Assembly: GCA_944548615.1 (NCBI GenBank)
Contig: OX155980.1
Span: 2,041,884 to 2,105,883 of the forward strand
Direction of reading: 5' to 3'
Source of the DNA: Micropterix aruncella
Taxonomy: Eukaryota; Arthropoda; Insecta; Lepidoptera; Micropterigidae
DNA: 64,000 nt
The notes under the pieces: model-generated
Databases searched by the model: none
What the model saw: only the letters and a program-made list of their open reading frames with translations
What the model was told of the DNA's origin: nothing
Program-made: the position numbers and the translations under genes
Part shown: in pieces, positions 44,731 through 60,123 of the stretch
Layout of the letters: the number at the start of each line of letters is the position of its first letter
How positions within the stretch are numbered: position 1 is the first letter of the stretch

Positions 44731-47029
44731 GTTTTTTTATATTTTAAATATTTCGTTTTAGATATATTTTTAATAAATGCGTTTTTCCACTACAGCCTGA
44801 GAATATATTTTTTGTCCCATGCGGTAGGAGCAGATATAAAGCTAGAGATAGGTGGCGAAATATTTATTACGATTCAAGACGATACCGTAAACATACCAGT
44901 GTATTAGACAGTCTATTCTATCGTATAAAAATAAACATTCAACCACTTATCATGCGGATACTATTACATATTATTAGTGATATATGAATTCGCCTGGGTA
45001 TTCATTCAATGCGTGTTGCAGTGATATATAGATTAAATATGGTCTGGATGGGCGATTTCCTTTGTGAGGTGGCCACCCTGCACTAGACTCCAATTGCTCG
45101 TGAGTGAAGGGTGGCTCTCATCAAGGGGTTTTCTCCGTATTGAAAGTCGTTGAAGTGATTTATTCAGAAGGTATGTGATCGGTTGCCAGTTTGTAACGCC
45201 CTGATTGATAAGTCGCAGAGTGTGTAGTGTGTGCCCGAAGTAGATGTCGCAGTTGTGTATCCGAAGTATGAAGCGCGGCGATAGATTTGAAGATGATGAT
45301 GATCGCGCGTACTATGCGTGGCTGACTGTCGCCAGAGGATGATGATGATGTATGAATCCGTACTTGGAGCGGGCGACGGGCGCTTAGAGGATGATGAATG
45401 ATCGATCGAATGTATGGCTTTATATATCGTGTGTATGATGCAATGTTCAATGCGTGGGGGAAACTAAGTGTGTCAAATTGAATCGATCAGAAGAAATGAT
45501 ATTAGTCATCGGCTGAGTGTGCGTTAATTGTCGAAATTATATAGAAATCAATGCTAGTTGACGCGTGTTATATTAAGTGTGTTTGCAGTTTCGATTCTAG
45601 AGAAATTACTTCTTTTGTTGACTCTAATATGTTGGGCGAAGTCCTCAACACCACCAAGCACGCCCTAATTGTCGCAATATGTTTCGGAATTCTGATGTTA
45701 ATTTTACAATATCATTTTATTTTTGCTTTAATGGCCAGCAGCCATTAATTTGGAGCAAAATGGAAAAAAAATATCACATAAAAATCTATTGTGAAGTCTA
45801 TTAAGTAGCCCATTGGCTACATTATGTCAAAAGAAGGAATATCAGAGAGCATGGAGTATAGAATGCAAATAATATATACATAAAGTCCCAGAAATGGACA
45901 AACAGACAGTGATAGCTTTAGTCAAGACTAATCTAAAAATTAAACATGTGTTATCTCATATCTCATAGTTTAAGAGTTAAACAAAATTTGCAAAAAAAAA
46001 GAAAAATTCTAGAAAAAAAAATATTAAAAAAAACACGTAACAATTATTAGTAAAGTATATTTTTTGAAAATCTAGGTTATTACGGATAGTGCAGCAATTT
46101 AGGAATATTTTCTTAGATAACTTTAACTTGAAAACTACATGATTTTACTGAATACATCATGACCAATGTTATCACCAATTTAAGTCTACCTGTCTATTTC
46201 TGGGACTCCCTGTATGAAAATGTTATTCAATGTTAGTGTTATTTAATGAAAGTGTTGTGAAGACGTTAAAAAAATGTTTCGTGTTGAAGACAGAAATATT
46301 CATTTTGAGCTTACCTGAGCCGATTAAGATGATTTCCAGATTGAAATATGTCTATATGTATGTCTGTCTGTGTGAGTATGAATGAGTTTGTTTAGGAATA
46401 GGAAACATTTTCTTAGTAAACGTGTTAGTTTTAATAGGAAATATTTTATTTTTAAATTACGTTTTGAATTTCTATCAAATTGGGGTCTAGTATATACAAT
46501 ATTCATCAATAACTTGGTGATACACAATCAAAAGAAAATGGCTCATCCAGTCTTATTGTTATATGCAATCTACCGGGTGCCGCGGTTCGTCGCGAGGCCT
46601 TCCAAGACGCCAGCCAAAGAGTTTATGTTGCGGGTAGGAAGCGCTGAATAAATAATGCCCACTGACACGGGTAATAACCCCAAATAGCAGTAGGGCGATT
46701 ATTCTAAAGGTAGAGTCGCATATTCTTCCCCACGCGAGTGGTTAAACGACGTAACACGAGCCACTAAGCGAATTTGTACTTCTACCTAAGCGATAAGTAC
46801 GCAAAAAGAGCTATATAGCCGACTTCGAAGAGTTATTTAATAGGGTGTGCTGAAATGATCTTATAGATTAGCCCTTTTATCCTCCTAATTATCCGATACC
46901 GAACATAGGAGAATATAACTTCGGTTATCTGCTCCATGGCTTAAAAGCCTTACATTTGTTATAATATGCACTCGCAGATATTGTTTGTTTTTGACAAGCT
47001 GCCCTCCCCGTGTTTGCACAGGAAGAGTA
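44731..47029. other. No gene recognised
   Basis: GATGATGAT-type microsatellite patches at 45290-45400 give a serine/isoleucine-rich minus frame (45160-45450) that looks compositional. Confidence 0.55.
45551..45748 (+). other. Unrecognised 65-codon frame with one hydrophobic segment
   Basis: Residues ~38-62 (HALIVAICFGILMLILQYHF and following) form a plausible membrane segment. There is no homology I recognise and no promoter evidence. A chance ORF is the default reading. Confidence 0.15.
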
Positions 47030-47033
47030 TTAA

Positions 47034-47285
47034 CCCCTATAGCCCCAATTAGCCGATATCGGCCACAACACGATTCAGCGTGACGGCCCCATTTTAATTT
47101 TATTTTAATTTAATTTGTTTTATTTTATTACGTTACTATGTTTTATTTTAATTATGGGTACAGTGATTTGGCAGTAATTAATGTTTTGGTGAGACAGTGT
47201 CATAATTCAATTTTTTTGCTAATTTTTACTAAAATTTTTTGGGACATCAACTTATCAATCGGCTGAGGGGCCGAGGCCTAAAGGG
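47034..47285 (+). mobile_element. Family B MITE, second copy
   Basis: About 252 bp, closely matching 10095-10354 along its length (CCGATATCGGCCACAA, GGGTACAGTG, GGGACATCAACTT, GGCTGAGGGGCCGAGGCCT). The left flank is TTAA (47030-47033). The right flank is TATA, probably a decayed TTAA. Confidence 0.8.
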
Positions 47286-47667
47286 TATATATTGTTTGAA
47301 ACGCGGGTACAATATCAAAAAAAAAATCGTCAAATTTATAGTTTAAAATTTTGCATACGAATACGATCAAATTTATTGGTATGCTTAGTGAGGTATCTTA
47401 ACATTGGTCATATTCCAATAGACAATTTCTCATTCGATCTCCAATATTTATACAATTTGTCTGTAAACTACTTTGGGTGTGTTACTTTCTGATGCCATAG
47501 TATAAAGGGTATATCTTTACGTGACACCCGAAAGATAAATGCTACCCGCTCGTTATTTATCGTGATATTCGGGTCGTGATCCTGGATTAAGATATTTATC
47601 GATCGTGTAGTATAGATCGACCACAAATATAACATTAAGGGTAACACACGGTCAATCTAACCGACCG

Positions 47668-47722
47668 TAAAATGACGAATGCGACTATCACATAGGATGT
47701 GATAGTCGCATTTGTCATTTTA
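47668..47722. repeat. 26-bp-arm hairpin with 3-nt loop
   Basis: TAAAATGACGAATGCGACTA... (47668-47693) pairs with 47697-47722 with one G/A-type mismatch and loop AGG. There is no obvious transposon terminus around it. Confidence 0.88.
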
Positions 47723-47737
47723 TGTCCTAGATTCTAT

Positions 47738-47800
47738 AATCTGACCGAATTCGAGGGCCATGACTTTGCAAATATTGTACCAATTTGAATGATAATTATA
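47738..47800 (+). repeat. Family L dispersed repeat, second copy
   Basis: Partner of 36180-36262. It begins 15 bp after the hairpin at 47668-47722. Confidence 0.55.
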
Positions 47801-49714
47801 TATGTACTTTATTAATAATTAAATGTAAGATTTAGCTTTAGTTTGATTATTTAGCAATCTACTTACTAATTTGGATGTTACTATGTACAGTTTTTAGTAC
47901 GTATATATTCGATTTATTGACTATTTCAATTGTTAGGCTTCTGCTTTGATTATTCAACATTTTAACTGACTATTTTAATTATTGTGTGTTTAGTAGGTAG
48001 CCATTATAATTATTGACTATTTTATTAAATAAGCCTTTGATTTGTTTTGTAATACGATTCTACGATAAATAACTTTTAGTAGGTTCCAAAGTATCTTAGA
48101 TACTACCTATATATATATATTTAATAATATATGTTTGTTTTAATAATGTAAGTAAAGATTAAAGTAGTAATGAGACTTACTACCTAAAACACAATTATTT
48201 TGACACGTCCAAGAGCAGTTTTTAGCCGCCAATTGGACACGACGTAAATGTAATGTAATGTAATGATGCGCCTTGCGGAACTAATCGATATTGAGCGTTA
48301 TGGACTAGTTGTGAGGAGGGAGGAAGGTATTGGGCCCGGCAAGTGTCAAGATCACGCAGTTTAAAGCAGTGTGCTCTCAAATATTGGAACTAATAATAAC
48401 TAACGAAAACGGTAAAATGACTAGCTCATCCATGCTGGACGCATCCGCACTGTACTGTGCTGTCTGCAATTTATCAATTACAATGCTTCTTACTAATTTA
48501 TCGGTGTACTCCTCATCTTACCTTCCATAGAGTCCACTACGAATACCAGCAGCAAGCTTTAGTAACCCTTTTTTCGCGCTGCTGTCCTGTTAGATGCTGC
48601 TGCTACAATGTGGATTTCTATGTCCAGTTTGGGATAAAAGATTCCGCTTCAAGGGCCCAGCTGCATTTATTTTTTAATGCCAGCAGTATTTATTTTTTTA
48701 TTTTATAAAATGAAATAAACCAGTCGGTAGGTATCCCTACTCCTGGCATAGTTAAATTCTTTATACAAGATAATATGTTATACCAATGTGGTATAAATAT
48801 TTTTTATACAGATTGACTATTTTTTTAAACGAAAAAAAACAATTAATAAATAAATTTACAATAAAAATATATGGTCCTTTAAAAAACTATTTGTGGTGCT
48901 AAAATACCTAAGTAGGTATAGATGAAAAATACAAATAGTCAAAATATAAAAACGAATAGTCAGTTATAAAATAGTCAAATCAGAATTATCACAATTATAG
49001 GATTACAAATAGAAATGTCTCAATAGAAATAGTCAATACAATTTTTTTTAATGTAATCCATCTCCGATTATCAAAATTATTGGATATATAGTCAAGATTT
49101 TTTTTACATATATTGTATTATAATAAAAGTAATCATAAAAGATTAGGTTCAATATTTACATAGCAGGATATCTTAGTCAGACAATCAAATATCGGAATCC
49201 AAGTCCAACATAATGTTTGTTCCGAAATTTTCTTTATAGCACATCAACTGAATAGGTAAGGACCTTATAATGTACAATAAAAAGGTTGTATATGCTTCCG
49301 CTCAAAGTCACGAATCAACATGTACCTGCCGTAAACATATTTTGATAATGTAAATAAAATGGCAAAGAGAAAAGAGAACAAACCACCCACCCTTGCATAT
49401 AATATTACAATAAGCTGGATACGAATTTACGGAATTCGGGGCAAACGCTTAGGGGGAAACGACCGTAAATAATCGAAACAAACAAATCAAAAAATTCGAG
49501 GCGGAGCACAAGTAAATAAGCCCAATTGTATTTATGTAAATTTCCATTATTTAAGACGGCTGTATTCCATTCGATAAGGGGACTTGAACCACGAACCGGG
49601 AGAATGACAATCCTGTATTTTCATGGAGGCATCGCAACTCACCATTAGCGAATCAAAGGCTAACAGTATAAACTGTGGCTGATTTAAGTTGACATATCAA
49701 TATATTACCCAACA
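47801..49714. other. No gene recognised
   Basis: Mostly AT-rich with many TTGACTATTTT/AAATAGTCAA motifs in both orientations (47920-48020 and 48820-49100), hinting at an old inverted repeat. Confidence 0.5.
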
Positions 49715-50035
49715 AATAAATACATTAAAAAGAACAAAAAACCCAACTGGCGTTACAGAAAGTGAACTATCCGACCTTTTATTTGACACTAAACACGATA
49801 TATTTATGTTGATTTTTTAATATTTGGACATTTGAACATTTAGATAACTACTTACTTAATATTTTGACAGTTAAGGTACCCTATGACACTTAGGATGATA
49901 TAGTAATTCTAACAATCTACATACTTCTAAATCGGTTTAAGCGTGAAGAAGTCATGGTGGAATAAAAAACGGAAAGCATACATGGATGAACGCTGAACAC
50001 ATTACACTCCTTTTTTGTTGGGAAGTCGTGTAATA
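49715..50035 (+). repeat. Family K dispersed repeat, third copy
   Basis: GTTACAGAAAGTGAACTATCC...ACACTAAACACGATATA...ACAGTTAAGGTACCCTATGACAC...ACATTACACTCCTTTTTTGTTGGG. A further partial copy lies at 50235-50345. Confidence 0.78.
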
Positions 50036-50345
50036 CCTAAATTATTATCGATTACCAGGTTACAACAGTAGTTGCACAACCTGGGAAACAGCGGCGAATG
50101 CAGGGGGCGCTGATAGCATTGTCTGGTGGGACTAATAGCAATTTATTTGGCCATCTACAGAACATTTATAATTAAAGTGTCTTTTTTATAACAACGACTG
50201 ATTGATTACTCCATAACCAATAATTATTACTCCATAACTAAATTCATAAATCGGTTATAGTTTTTGGTACATACTCTATGTCACCCGAGTAGACATAACG
50301 ATTCTAACAATACCACACACTTCTAAATCGGTTTCATATCGAAAA

Positions 50346-52354
<2,009 letters not shown>

Positions 52355-52496
52355 TTAAGAAAATATATATTGTAGTAATTAACCGTCATAGCCATCGCAG
52401 GTACCTCCGCGGAGCAAATTTTTAATGTAGATAAAATAGGGATTTTTAAGTAAACTATTTATTGGTATATTCAATTGAAATAATACTAGACAACTC

Positions 52497-52700
52497 CTGA
52501 GTGATAATTTGACTGTACCTAGGATGAAGACGACTTTCGGACGGCGACACTACTCTTTCATAGCTACAAGAGTTTATAATAAATTAAGCAGTCACATAAA
52601 ATCCAGCCCCAATTGTCATTTGTTTAAAAGCAAAATAAATAAATGGCTGTTGCAAAAAGAGCGTTTATATATCCATGCCATGTTCGATGTAGTAGAATAA
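52497..52700 (+). pseudogene. CR1/Jockey-like LINE C-terminal fragment
   Basis: The 63-codon frame includes RMKTTFGRRHYSFIATRVYNKL and FKSKINKWLL, the usual C-terminal end of arthropod CR1/Jockey-type RT proteins (G-x-R-x-F-x-x-x-x-x-x-x-N-x-L and F-K-x-x-I/L-x-x-W-L). The stop at 52698 is probably the natural end. The 3' region runs into an (AT)n array at 52818. Confidence 0.68.
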
Positions 52701-52817
52701 GTTGAAGTTGACTTAACATGTATTGTGTTTATAGGTATGTTTGTGTGTATATGTGTATTCTAATGTATTTAGTATTTCTATTTCCCATATAATATTGTAA
52801 TGTTTCATTAACACTTT

Positions 52818-53255
<438 letters not shown>

Positions 53256-53849
53256 TGTTTGGTTGGTTAATCGTCCCTCTCTTTAAATGTAATAATATAA
53301 ATTGCTTGCCCTGGAACGGGTATATCCCAGTTGGGCACCACTAGCCAGTGAATGAAAGAGGAAAGTTTTTGCAATTTTATTTAATATTATTATTATTGTA
53401 AATGGTTAATTTGATAATTCCAATAAAATAAAAAATAAAAAAAATAAAATAACAATTTTAAAAATTATTGGAATACTTTAGGGCTTAGAGGTATAATTAA
53501 CCTATTCATATTAAAACGCGACATATTTAATAGTTATAAAATTCATCGATTATAGCAATAGGCCATATATTTTTTAAACATTTACCCTCAACCCAAAGAT
53601 AAAGGAAAATCAAATGTCGTATATTTCATGAAAATGCCATATACTTTACAATTTCCAACGTCATCGATTCCAGACTATATAATTTTGCTACGTTGATTCT
53701 CAACATAAAGATAATTCACGGCAAATTACTAATTTGATAAAAATACGATATATTTGACTTTTTTTAAATTAATGGCATTTAATAGTATCTGTGCAGTGGG
53801 GCCACAGCTATGATCCACTCGTTAACATGGGATCGTTAACATAGATCCG

Positions 53850-54170
53850 CTCGTTATAAACTCAAAGTTCAGCCCCCATCCGGTATCCTCCTTGTAGAGA
53901 ATCGACCCTGGAAAGGACTCATTTCGTCTCGGCAGGCGGATCCAGCTCCCCCAGGAGATGACATTCGGGCGCTGCTGCCGATAGACTGTGCACTCCGGAT
54001 AGTAACCGGGGGGAGGGGGGGAGTCTGAAAATTCTTTTATACGTTTCCTAAGCAACGGGGTCTGGATGTTGATCTGACGTCAGCCACTTTTAAAATGTCT
54101 CGTTGGACACCCGATACTGGGTAGTATGCGAGAAAGGGACGCCACGGTCAGCGATAAATTCGAACTTAAT
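53850..54170 (+). mobile_element. Diverged family D-like fragment
   Basis: GACTGTGCACTCCGGATAGT, GGGAGTCTG, GATACTGGG and the following GGGACGCC...CAGCGATAAATTCG follow the order of the middle of D but with many differences. It is probably an older D or M relative. Confidence 0.5.
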
Positions 54171-54192
54171 TACCACTAACATCACTTTAAGG

Positions 54193-54866
54193 TGTCAACT
54201 ACAACCGGGAGCTAATGGGTCCTTGTTGAGTTGGCCACGAAGACCCATTCTGTTCAGGGTTGGTCACACTCACGGGTCAACACCCATCCGGCGGCCTCCA
54301 TGCATGAAGTGCGAGCCCGGGCAGGACTCTGGCCTTAAGGCTAGTTTCCCTTAGGAATCGACCTTCTGGCGCTCCTGGACGGTCTGCGCACAGTGCGGCG
54401 TAAGCCAATCGACTGTGCACTCTGACTAAAAGTCGAGGGAGTCTGGAAGCAGTACTGTTTCCTACATAGCGGGGGTGGTTCTGGACCTTACGGCGACTGC
54501 TCTTGAAACGACCATCAGCTACCCGATCCTGGGTGAAAGCCGGGCAAAGGATGCCGTGGTCCGCGATAGTTTCGGCATACACCGTTTCACCGCTTCGTAA
54601 GGAAAGGACCGCGCAAGCGACCTCAAACTCGTAACAAGTCGAGAGACTGGAGTAATCTGGTCGCAATTGGAAGTAAGGGCGTGAGTGTAAGCCCGCTGGG
54701 TAACACACCTGGCTATCTTGCGGTTAAGGCGTTGGCCTGTTACGGGCATGTAGCGGAGTTTGGCGGTGGACTGTTTTGTCCAGGTCTCTTGCGCGCACTT
54801 CAGGGAGATAGAACGACTAATCGTTAAAGCTTCCTAATGTGACGGGTTCGCCCGTTGTTGTTGACA
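54193..54866 (+). mobile_element. Family D repeat with both terminal inverted repeats
   Basis: This copy retains TGTCAACTACAACCGG at the left and CCCGTTGTTGTTGACA at the right, a terminal inverted repeat of about 16 bp. This suggests that D is a DNA-transposon-like element of about 674 bp. The body matches the other D copies. Confidence 0.82.
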
Positions 54867-54895
54867 TTTCTAGTTGTCAACTACAACCGCCCAAC

Positions 54896-55395
54896 TGTCA
54901 ACTACAACGGGCGAACCTGTCACCGCAGGAAGTTTTAACGAAATAATCATTCTATCTCCCGTGAAGTGAGCGCAGAAGACTTAATACAAAACAATCTACC
55001 GTCAAGCCCCGCCACATGCAAGAGGCCAACGCCTTATTCGCGAGTTAACCAGGAATGTTCCCCGGCGGGCATACTATCACGCCCTTACTTCCATTTGCGA
55101 TCAGATTACTCCGGTCTATCGGTTGGTTACGAGTTTGAGTACGCTTGCGCGGTCCTCTCCCTTACGTAGCGGTTAAACGGTGTTAATCGAATCTATCGCG
55201 GACCACGGCATCTTTGCCCGGCTGTTCACCCGAAATCGGAATCAGGTAGCCGATGGTCGTTTCAAGAGCAGTCGCCGTAAGGTCAGCAACCACCCCCGCC
55301 CTATAGGAAACAGTACAGCTTCCAGACTCACCCGTCAGAATGCACAATCGCCAATCGACTCTCGCCGCACGGTGCGGAAACCGTCAGTCTGTATG
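54896..55395 (-). mobile_element. Family D, inverted, truncated
   Basis: It begins TGTCAACTACAACGGGCGAACCTGTCACCG and continues to CCACCCCCGCCCTATAGGAAACAGT...GCACGGTGCGG. A second TGTCAACTACAACCG at 54875 lies between it and the preceding copy, so the two D copies meet at their right ends. Confidence 0.8.
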
Positions 55396-56225
55396 CAGAA
55401 TAATAAAATAATTATGAAAATACTAATATTTGATGAAACATATGGTCAAGTGTAAAACGTACCGTCTACGGCGGCCTTTAGGAGGCGCTTAGAACTGGAG
55501 TGCGGGCGCAGCGCGCCCAGGCGAGAGGTGAAGGAAAAGCGATAAACTCCCTTAATATATTCCGGAGTCGCTGCTCACTTTATTTCGCGGAGGCCGGTAA
55601 ATAAATACATTTTTGTCTCTTCCCCATTTACGAACGGAATTGCAAAACGCCCTCACTCCAAATTCCATTTTTCTCTCCTCTTAGGGTGTACTTCCTAAGT
55701 GGCATTGAATCACAGGTAGCCATTGTGATAACACGGTCTTCTTTATTTAATCTATTATTTATAACATTTCGCTAGTAATAACATATAATTAATTATTCAT
55801 TTTATTAATACAACGATTATTCATCACAAAATATGTTTTTTTTACCGTTTATGGCCAGCGATTCTACTGCATGTGTATTTAGCCGTAGTTTTAAAATATT
55901 TTAAAAACATGATTATCAGCGCATTTTTACGAGCACTCAATGCTCATTAAGTGTCCTGTATGTATTTCTTCATAATCAAGTGACTTGTAAGATATTTCTT
56001 TGATTTAATAAACGGTTCACGGGGTGCCGGGGAGGGTAGAAACCATGAGAATCTTTATCCATATCTCCGTTCGTCCACCCCTCACGTGATACCCTTCTAA
56101 TACGCGTGAGGTTGTCGATGAGTAACTTCCCGGGCAGATAAAACGACCCATGTCGCTAGAACTGCCCGGGTGGTGAGCAGGGTTTCTCCCCCCGCCTGTC
56201 ATCGCATAGCTAATAATGCTCATTT
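55396..56225. other. No gene recognised
   Basis: Between family D copies. GC-rich at 55460-55540 and 56020-56200. Confidence 0.55.
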
Positions 56226-56889
56226 AGAGAGCTAGAGGGCCCTGTTGGAGTTGGCCATGAATACCCATTCGTTAAGGGTCGGTCCTACTCACGGGTCAAC
56301 ACCCATCCGGCGGCCTCCACGCAGAATTGAGAGCCAGGATAGGACGCTAGCCTGCGGGCGAGTCTCCCTTAAGAGTCAAATTTCGGGCGCTCCTGGACGG
56401 TTTGAGCACCATGCGGCGTCAGCCAATCGATACGGTAGGGTGCACTTCGACTAACAGTCGGGGGAGTCTGGGAACAGTAATGTTTTCTATAGAGCGGGGG
56501 TGGTTGTTAACCAATCGGCCATCCGATTCCGGGTGAATAAGTCGGGCAAAGGATGCCATGGTCCGCGATAGATTCGGTAGTCACCGTATCACCGCTACAT
56601 AAAGGAGAGGACTGCGCAAGCGACCTCGATCCTGTAACCAGTCAGTAGGTAGGAGGTATCCTGAAGGTTAATTCCAGATGGAGATGTCCTTCCAAACTGG
56701 TAGTCAGGGGCGTGACTGCCACCTGATTACCTTTCCCGGTGCCTCGCCGTAAGGCGTTGGCCTCTGACGGGCAGGTGGCGTAGCTAGAATGTAGATTGTT
56801 TTTCGTCCCAAGTCTTCGGCCACGGGAGACAGAACGATCACCATCGTTAAAACTTCTTGAGGTGAAGGGTTCGCCCGTTGTAGTTGACA
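56226..56889 (+). mobile_element. Family D repeat, diverged
   Basis: It runs from GGGCCCTGTTGGAGTTGGCCATGAATACCC to GGTTCGCCCGTTGTAGTTGACA. It has a deletion near 56508 and is more diverged than the 40-42 kb copies. Confidence 0.8.
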
Positions 56890-57505
56890 ACTCTAGTTGC
56901 CCATTAAACAAAATAATAACAAACCCAGAAAAAAAATATGAGGCGAATTTATCTGTTATCGATTGATTTTTCAATTATCTCGGCCACATATCAAAAATAA
57001 GATCAACAGTTCATCCTGATCGGATGTTTTATATTTTACAAATATGTGGATGCTGAGGAATAAGCGAATGAAAATTAAATGAAATGAAAATTAAAAGGGA
57101 CTGAATATCAGCATCTAGAAAATTAAATCTATGGATATCCCAAAAATAAATACGCAAGTGAGCATGCCACCCAGTAAAATGTTAACAAGTAAAATTTCCT
57201 AATGTATTGCAAATACATTGCAAGCTGAATAAATGAGCAAGTCAACTATATGATAAAAACCCCGAAATGAATCCGGGGATGTCCATAGAAATAAGAAATA
57301 AGAAATAAGAAAAATTTATTTTCATAAACCCGATCTGGGTATAGAAACTACTTTACAAAAAATTATTATATATATAATAACATTACGAAATTACAACAAA
57401 TAGTATTTCTACAAATGAAATGACATTTTAAATTATAAAAAAAGTGTATAAAAAGTTCTGCGATCTAAGCTAACAGTGTATAAAAAAAGTGTATAAAAGT
57501 TCTGC
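56890..57505. other. No gene recognised
   Basis: AT-rich. AAATAAGAAATAAGAAATAAG near 57290 is a short tail-like repeat. Confidence 0.55.
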
Positions 57506-58160
57506 GATCCAAGCAAAGCATTCGACTGTATAAACATCAATACCCTGGTAGACAAGCTAAACCATCATGGAATTAGAGGAGCGGCCAATTCACTCATTAA
57601 ATCTTACCCACAAAACAGGCAGCAAGTGGTGGAGATTAAAATAATTGATGGAATTGAGGAAAAGGCTGAGCAATCGAGTTGTGAAATAGTAAACACCGGT
57701 GTGCCCCACGGCTCAACATTAGGACCCCTCCTCTTCAAACTCTATTGTAACGATTTAGCCACCAACATAACATGTGCCAAGACTGTCCAACTCGCAGACG
57801 ACACCACGCGCATTCTTGAAAGTGACTATAGAGCAAAAATGGAGGATCCAACAAGCGAAACACTTTTTGAAGTCAATGACTAGTTTAGAGTGAACCCGAT
57901 GTCGCCAATTTAAGCAAAGCAGTGTTGATAAACTTCTCAAATAAAAAAGAAAAACAGTTAAATTACTCTAATGAGATTGCCAAGTCCACTAAATTTCCAG
58001 GAACTTACACCGACTAAAACATGTCACGGAAAACCCACATAGACCAGCCCAAACCAAAATTGTGTTAAGCCCGCTATGCGGTATCCAGATCGAGAAAGAT
58101 ATTGGACGAAAAGGAAATTGAGAGTGTTATGTTAAGCAGATGTTATGCTCTATCTAATTA
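57506..58160 (+). pseudogene. Jockey/CR1-type LINE reverse-transcriptase fragment
   Basis: It contains SKAFDCINI (motif A region, from about 57512), LVDKLNHHGIRGAAN, GVPHGSTLGPLLFKLYCNDL, and LADDT (57800 region), where the canonical YADD tyrosine is leucine and both aspartates remain. The frame closes at 57881-57883, and later sequence decays with stops (readable as far as about 58160). Both ends are truncated. The first block is preceded by a partial duplicate of GTTCTGCGATC (57455 and 57498). Confidence 0.82.
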
Positions 58161-58491
58161 TGGCATAAAAATATGAACACACCGGTACGCCGGTACATAT
58201 TTTTCGGTAACTATTACCCATCGGTTTAATGTGCCGCTAAATATAATCAACTTCATTTTTGTGACATGTATGGAGTAAGTGGTCTGACCATTTGTTTTGA
58301 ATTATGTGTTACATCAACTGTGTACTGATGAATTTTAAGCTTTTCCATAACACTTTGGGGGTACTAATAAGAATTACACCTTTCCTAGTACGCTAGCGCC
58401 AGATGTCCCGGAGTCTGGCCTGCTGACTCTACCCCAGCATTCTATGGCCAAAATACTGGTTGATCTGAAAGTATCAGTTTTACTTTATTTT

Positions 58492-59078
58492 AAGCTATTG
58501 CATAGCTTTTATCGCGGGCCTAGTAGGCCAGCGCGGCGACCGAATGAAGAAATTTCTTAACGAAAATGAATGATTTTAAACTGATAATTACGTCTAACCG
58601 AGTACTGCTTACGATTTGAGAAAAATATATGTTAAACAAGAACATTTTCCTAATATTCTTAGCTTTGAATATTTTAGATTCTGTTTATATTACATAGTGT
58701 AATTAATTTGTGAAATTAGGTCTAACCGAACACAAAAACGACTACTACCCAAATTCTATCCGGCGTATTATTATGAAACCTGCACCATTTTAAAGATAAT
58801 TTAATTATCTATCTTTTTATCTACGTTTTTTTTTTAATAATCCGTTTTTTTTGCTTTATCGAACAAAAAATTCGTGCGCGGCGCTCTATCGGAAGACGTT
58901 TAAATTATTCCGAATCATTTGCTTCCGCAGATGATTCGGAATAATTTCAACGTTTTCCGATAGAGCGCAGTTATCTGATAACAGAAAAAATAAAATAAAT
59001 AGATAATTATAATTGCATAAGTTGTTAAAAATGCTATGCAATAGCTTTACCGCGGCAGTCCCCGAGTGCCACACGTAT
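58492..59078 (+). mobile_element. Family A element, full length
   Basis: It runs from AAGCTATTGCATAGCTTTTATCGCGGGCC to CCCCGAGTGCCACACGTATTTTTT. The central palindrome is at about 58880-58970 with a short tip. It is followed by T-rich simple sequence. Confidence 0.88.
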
Positions 59079-59374
59079 TTTTTATTTATTTTTATTTTAT
59101 TTTATTTTATTTAGGAAACAAACAGTTAAAATAGGTACTTATACTAAATTTCTTATAAAGCATGTGACAATAACCAAAATCATGTTTCCGAAAAAACTTT
59201 ACAAAACTCTACAAACTTTACAAAACTCTTATACTTTTTTGTCGCTGCCTCTTGGAGTTTTTGTATTACTCGTAAGCAATACACATTTTGGACGTTCTAA
59301 ATATTCAGTTGCTACATATGTGTATAATACATATGTGCATGCCAATTCTTTCAAATGGGAATAACATTAATATC

Positions 59375-59830
59375 TAACTTTCAGGTACCTCATTTTAGTT
59401 CTTATTGTTTAATAATAATATTATGAATTTAATATTTAATATGTAGATTACAATGTGTAATGTAACATACCTGATCATATACATACGTTGTTTTTTCCAA
59501 TTTTGTTTTGATACTTCCTATTGTGTGATTATTTTTTGTATAAAGTGCTTGATGACTATTAATATTCTTATAATAATTAGGTATCTATTTTATATGTATA
59601 CTCATGTACATGGATTAAGCTCTATTTTTTTTTTTATTTTATTTGTCTGCCGTGTAAAGCCGACTTTAGTCAACACTATTGTCGAATTAATATTTATGCT
59701 TTAATCGTTTTATACCTACATTTATACTGACGAATTTTAATATGCGATAATTAGCTTTAATTCATAATTCATGCTTTTATTGTATATTCTGAATGAATAA
59801 ATTGAATACTGAATACTGAATATTGTATTT
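59375..59830 (+). repeat. Family I dispersed repeat (LINE 3'-end-like)
   Basis: Plus-orientation partner of 3340-3740. It ends GAATGAATAAATTGAATACTGAATACTGAATATTG. The open frames within it (for example 59453-59704) are shared chance frames. Confidence 0.78.
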
Positions 59831-60123
59831 TTTGTATTCATTGAAAAACATACATTTACATTATTTTAATTACCCAATTGCCTAACTAGATCATAGATCA
59901 TAATACGAAAGGCTCCATGTGTGGCAACGATTTTTTCATATACGCGCACATATAGAATTAAAATGAAACATAAAATGTCAATTAAAAAAAAACAGTTAAA
60001 TGAATTAAAATTAAACTTAAAATTATATTTAAAAATATCAATGTAGCATGATCCTGGATTAAAATTAATATAAATTGTCGTAATATGAAGTTTATAAAAC
60101 AAATAAATAATTATAATGTATAC

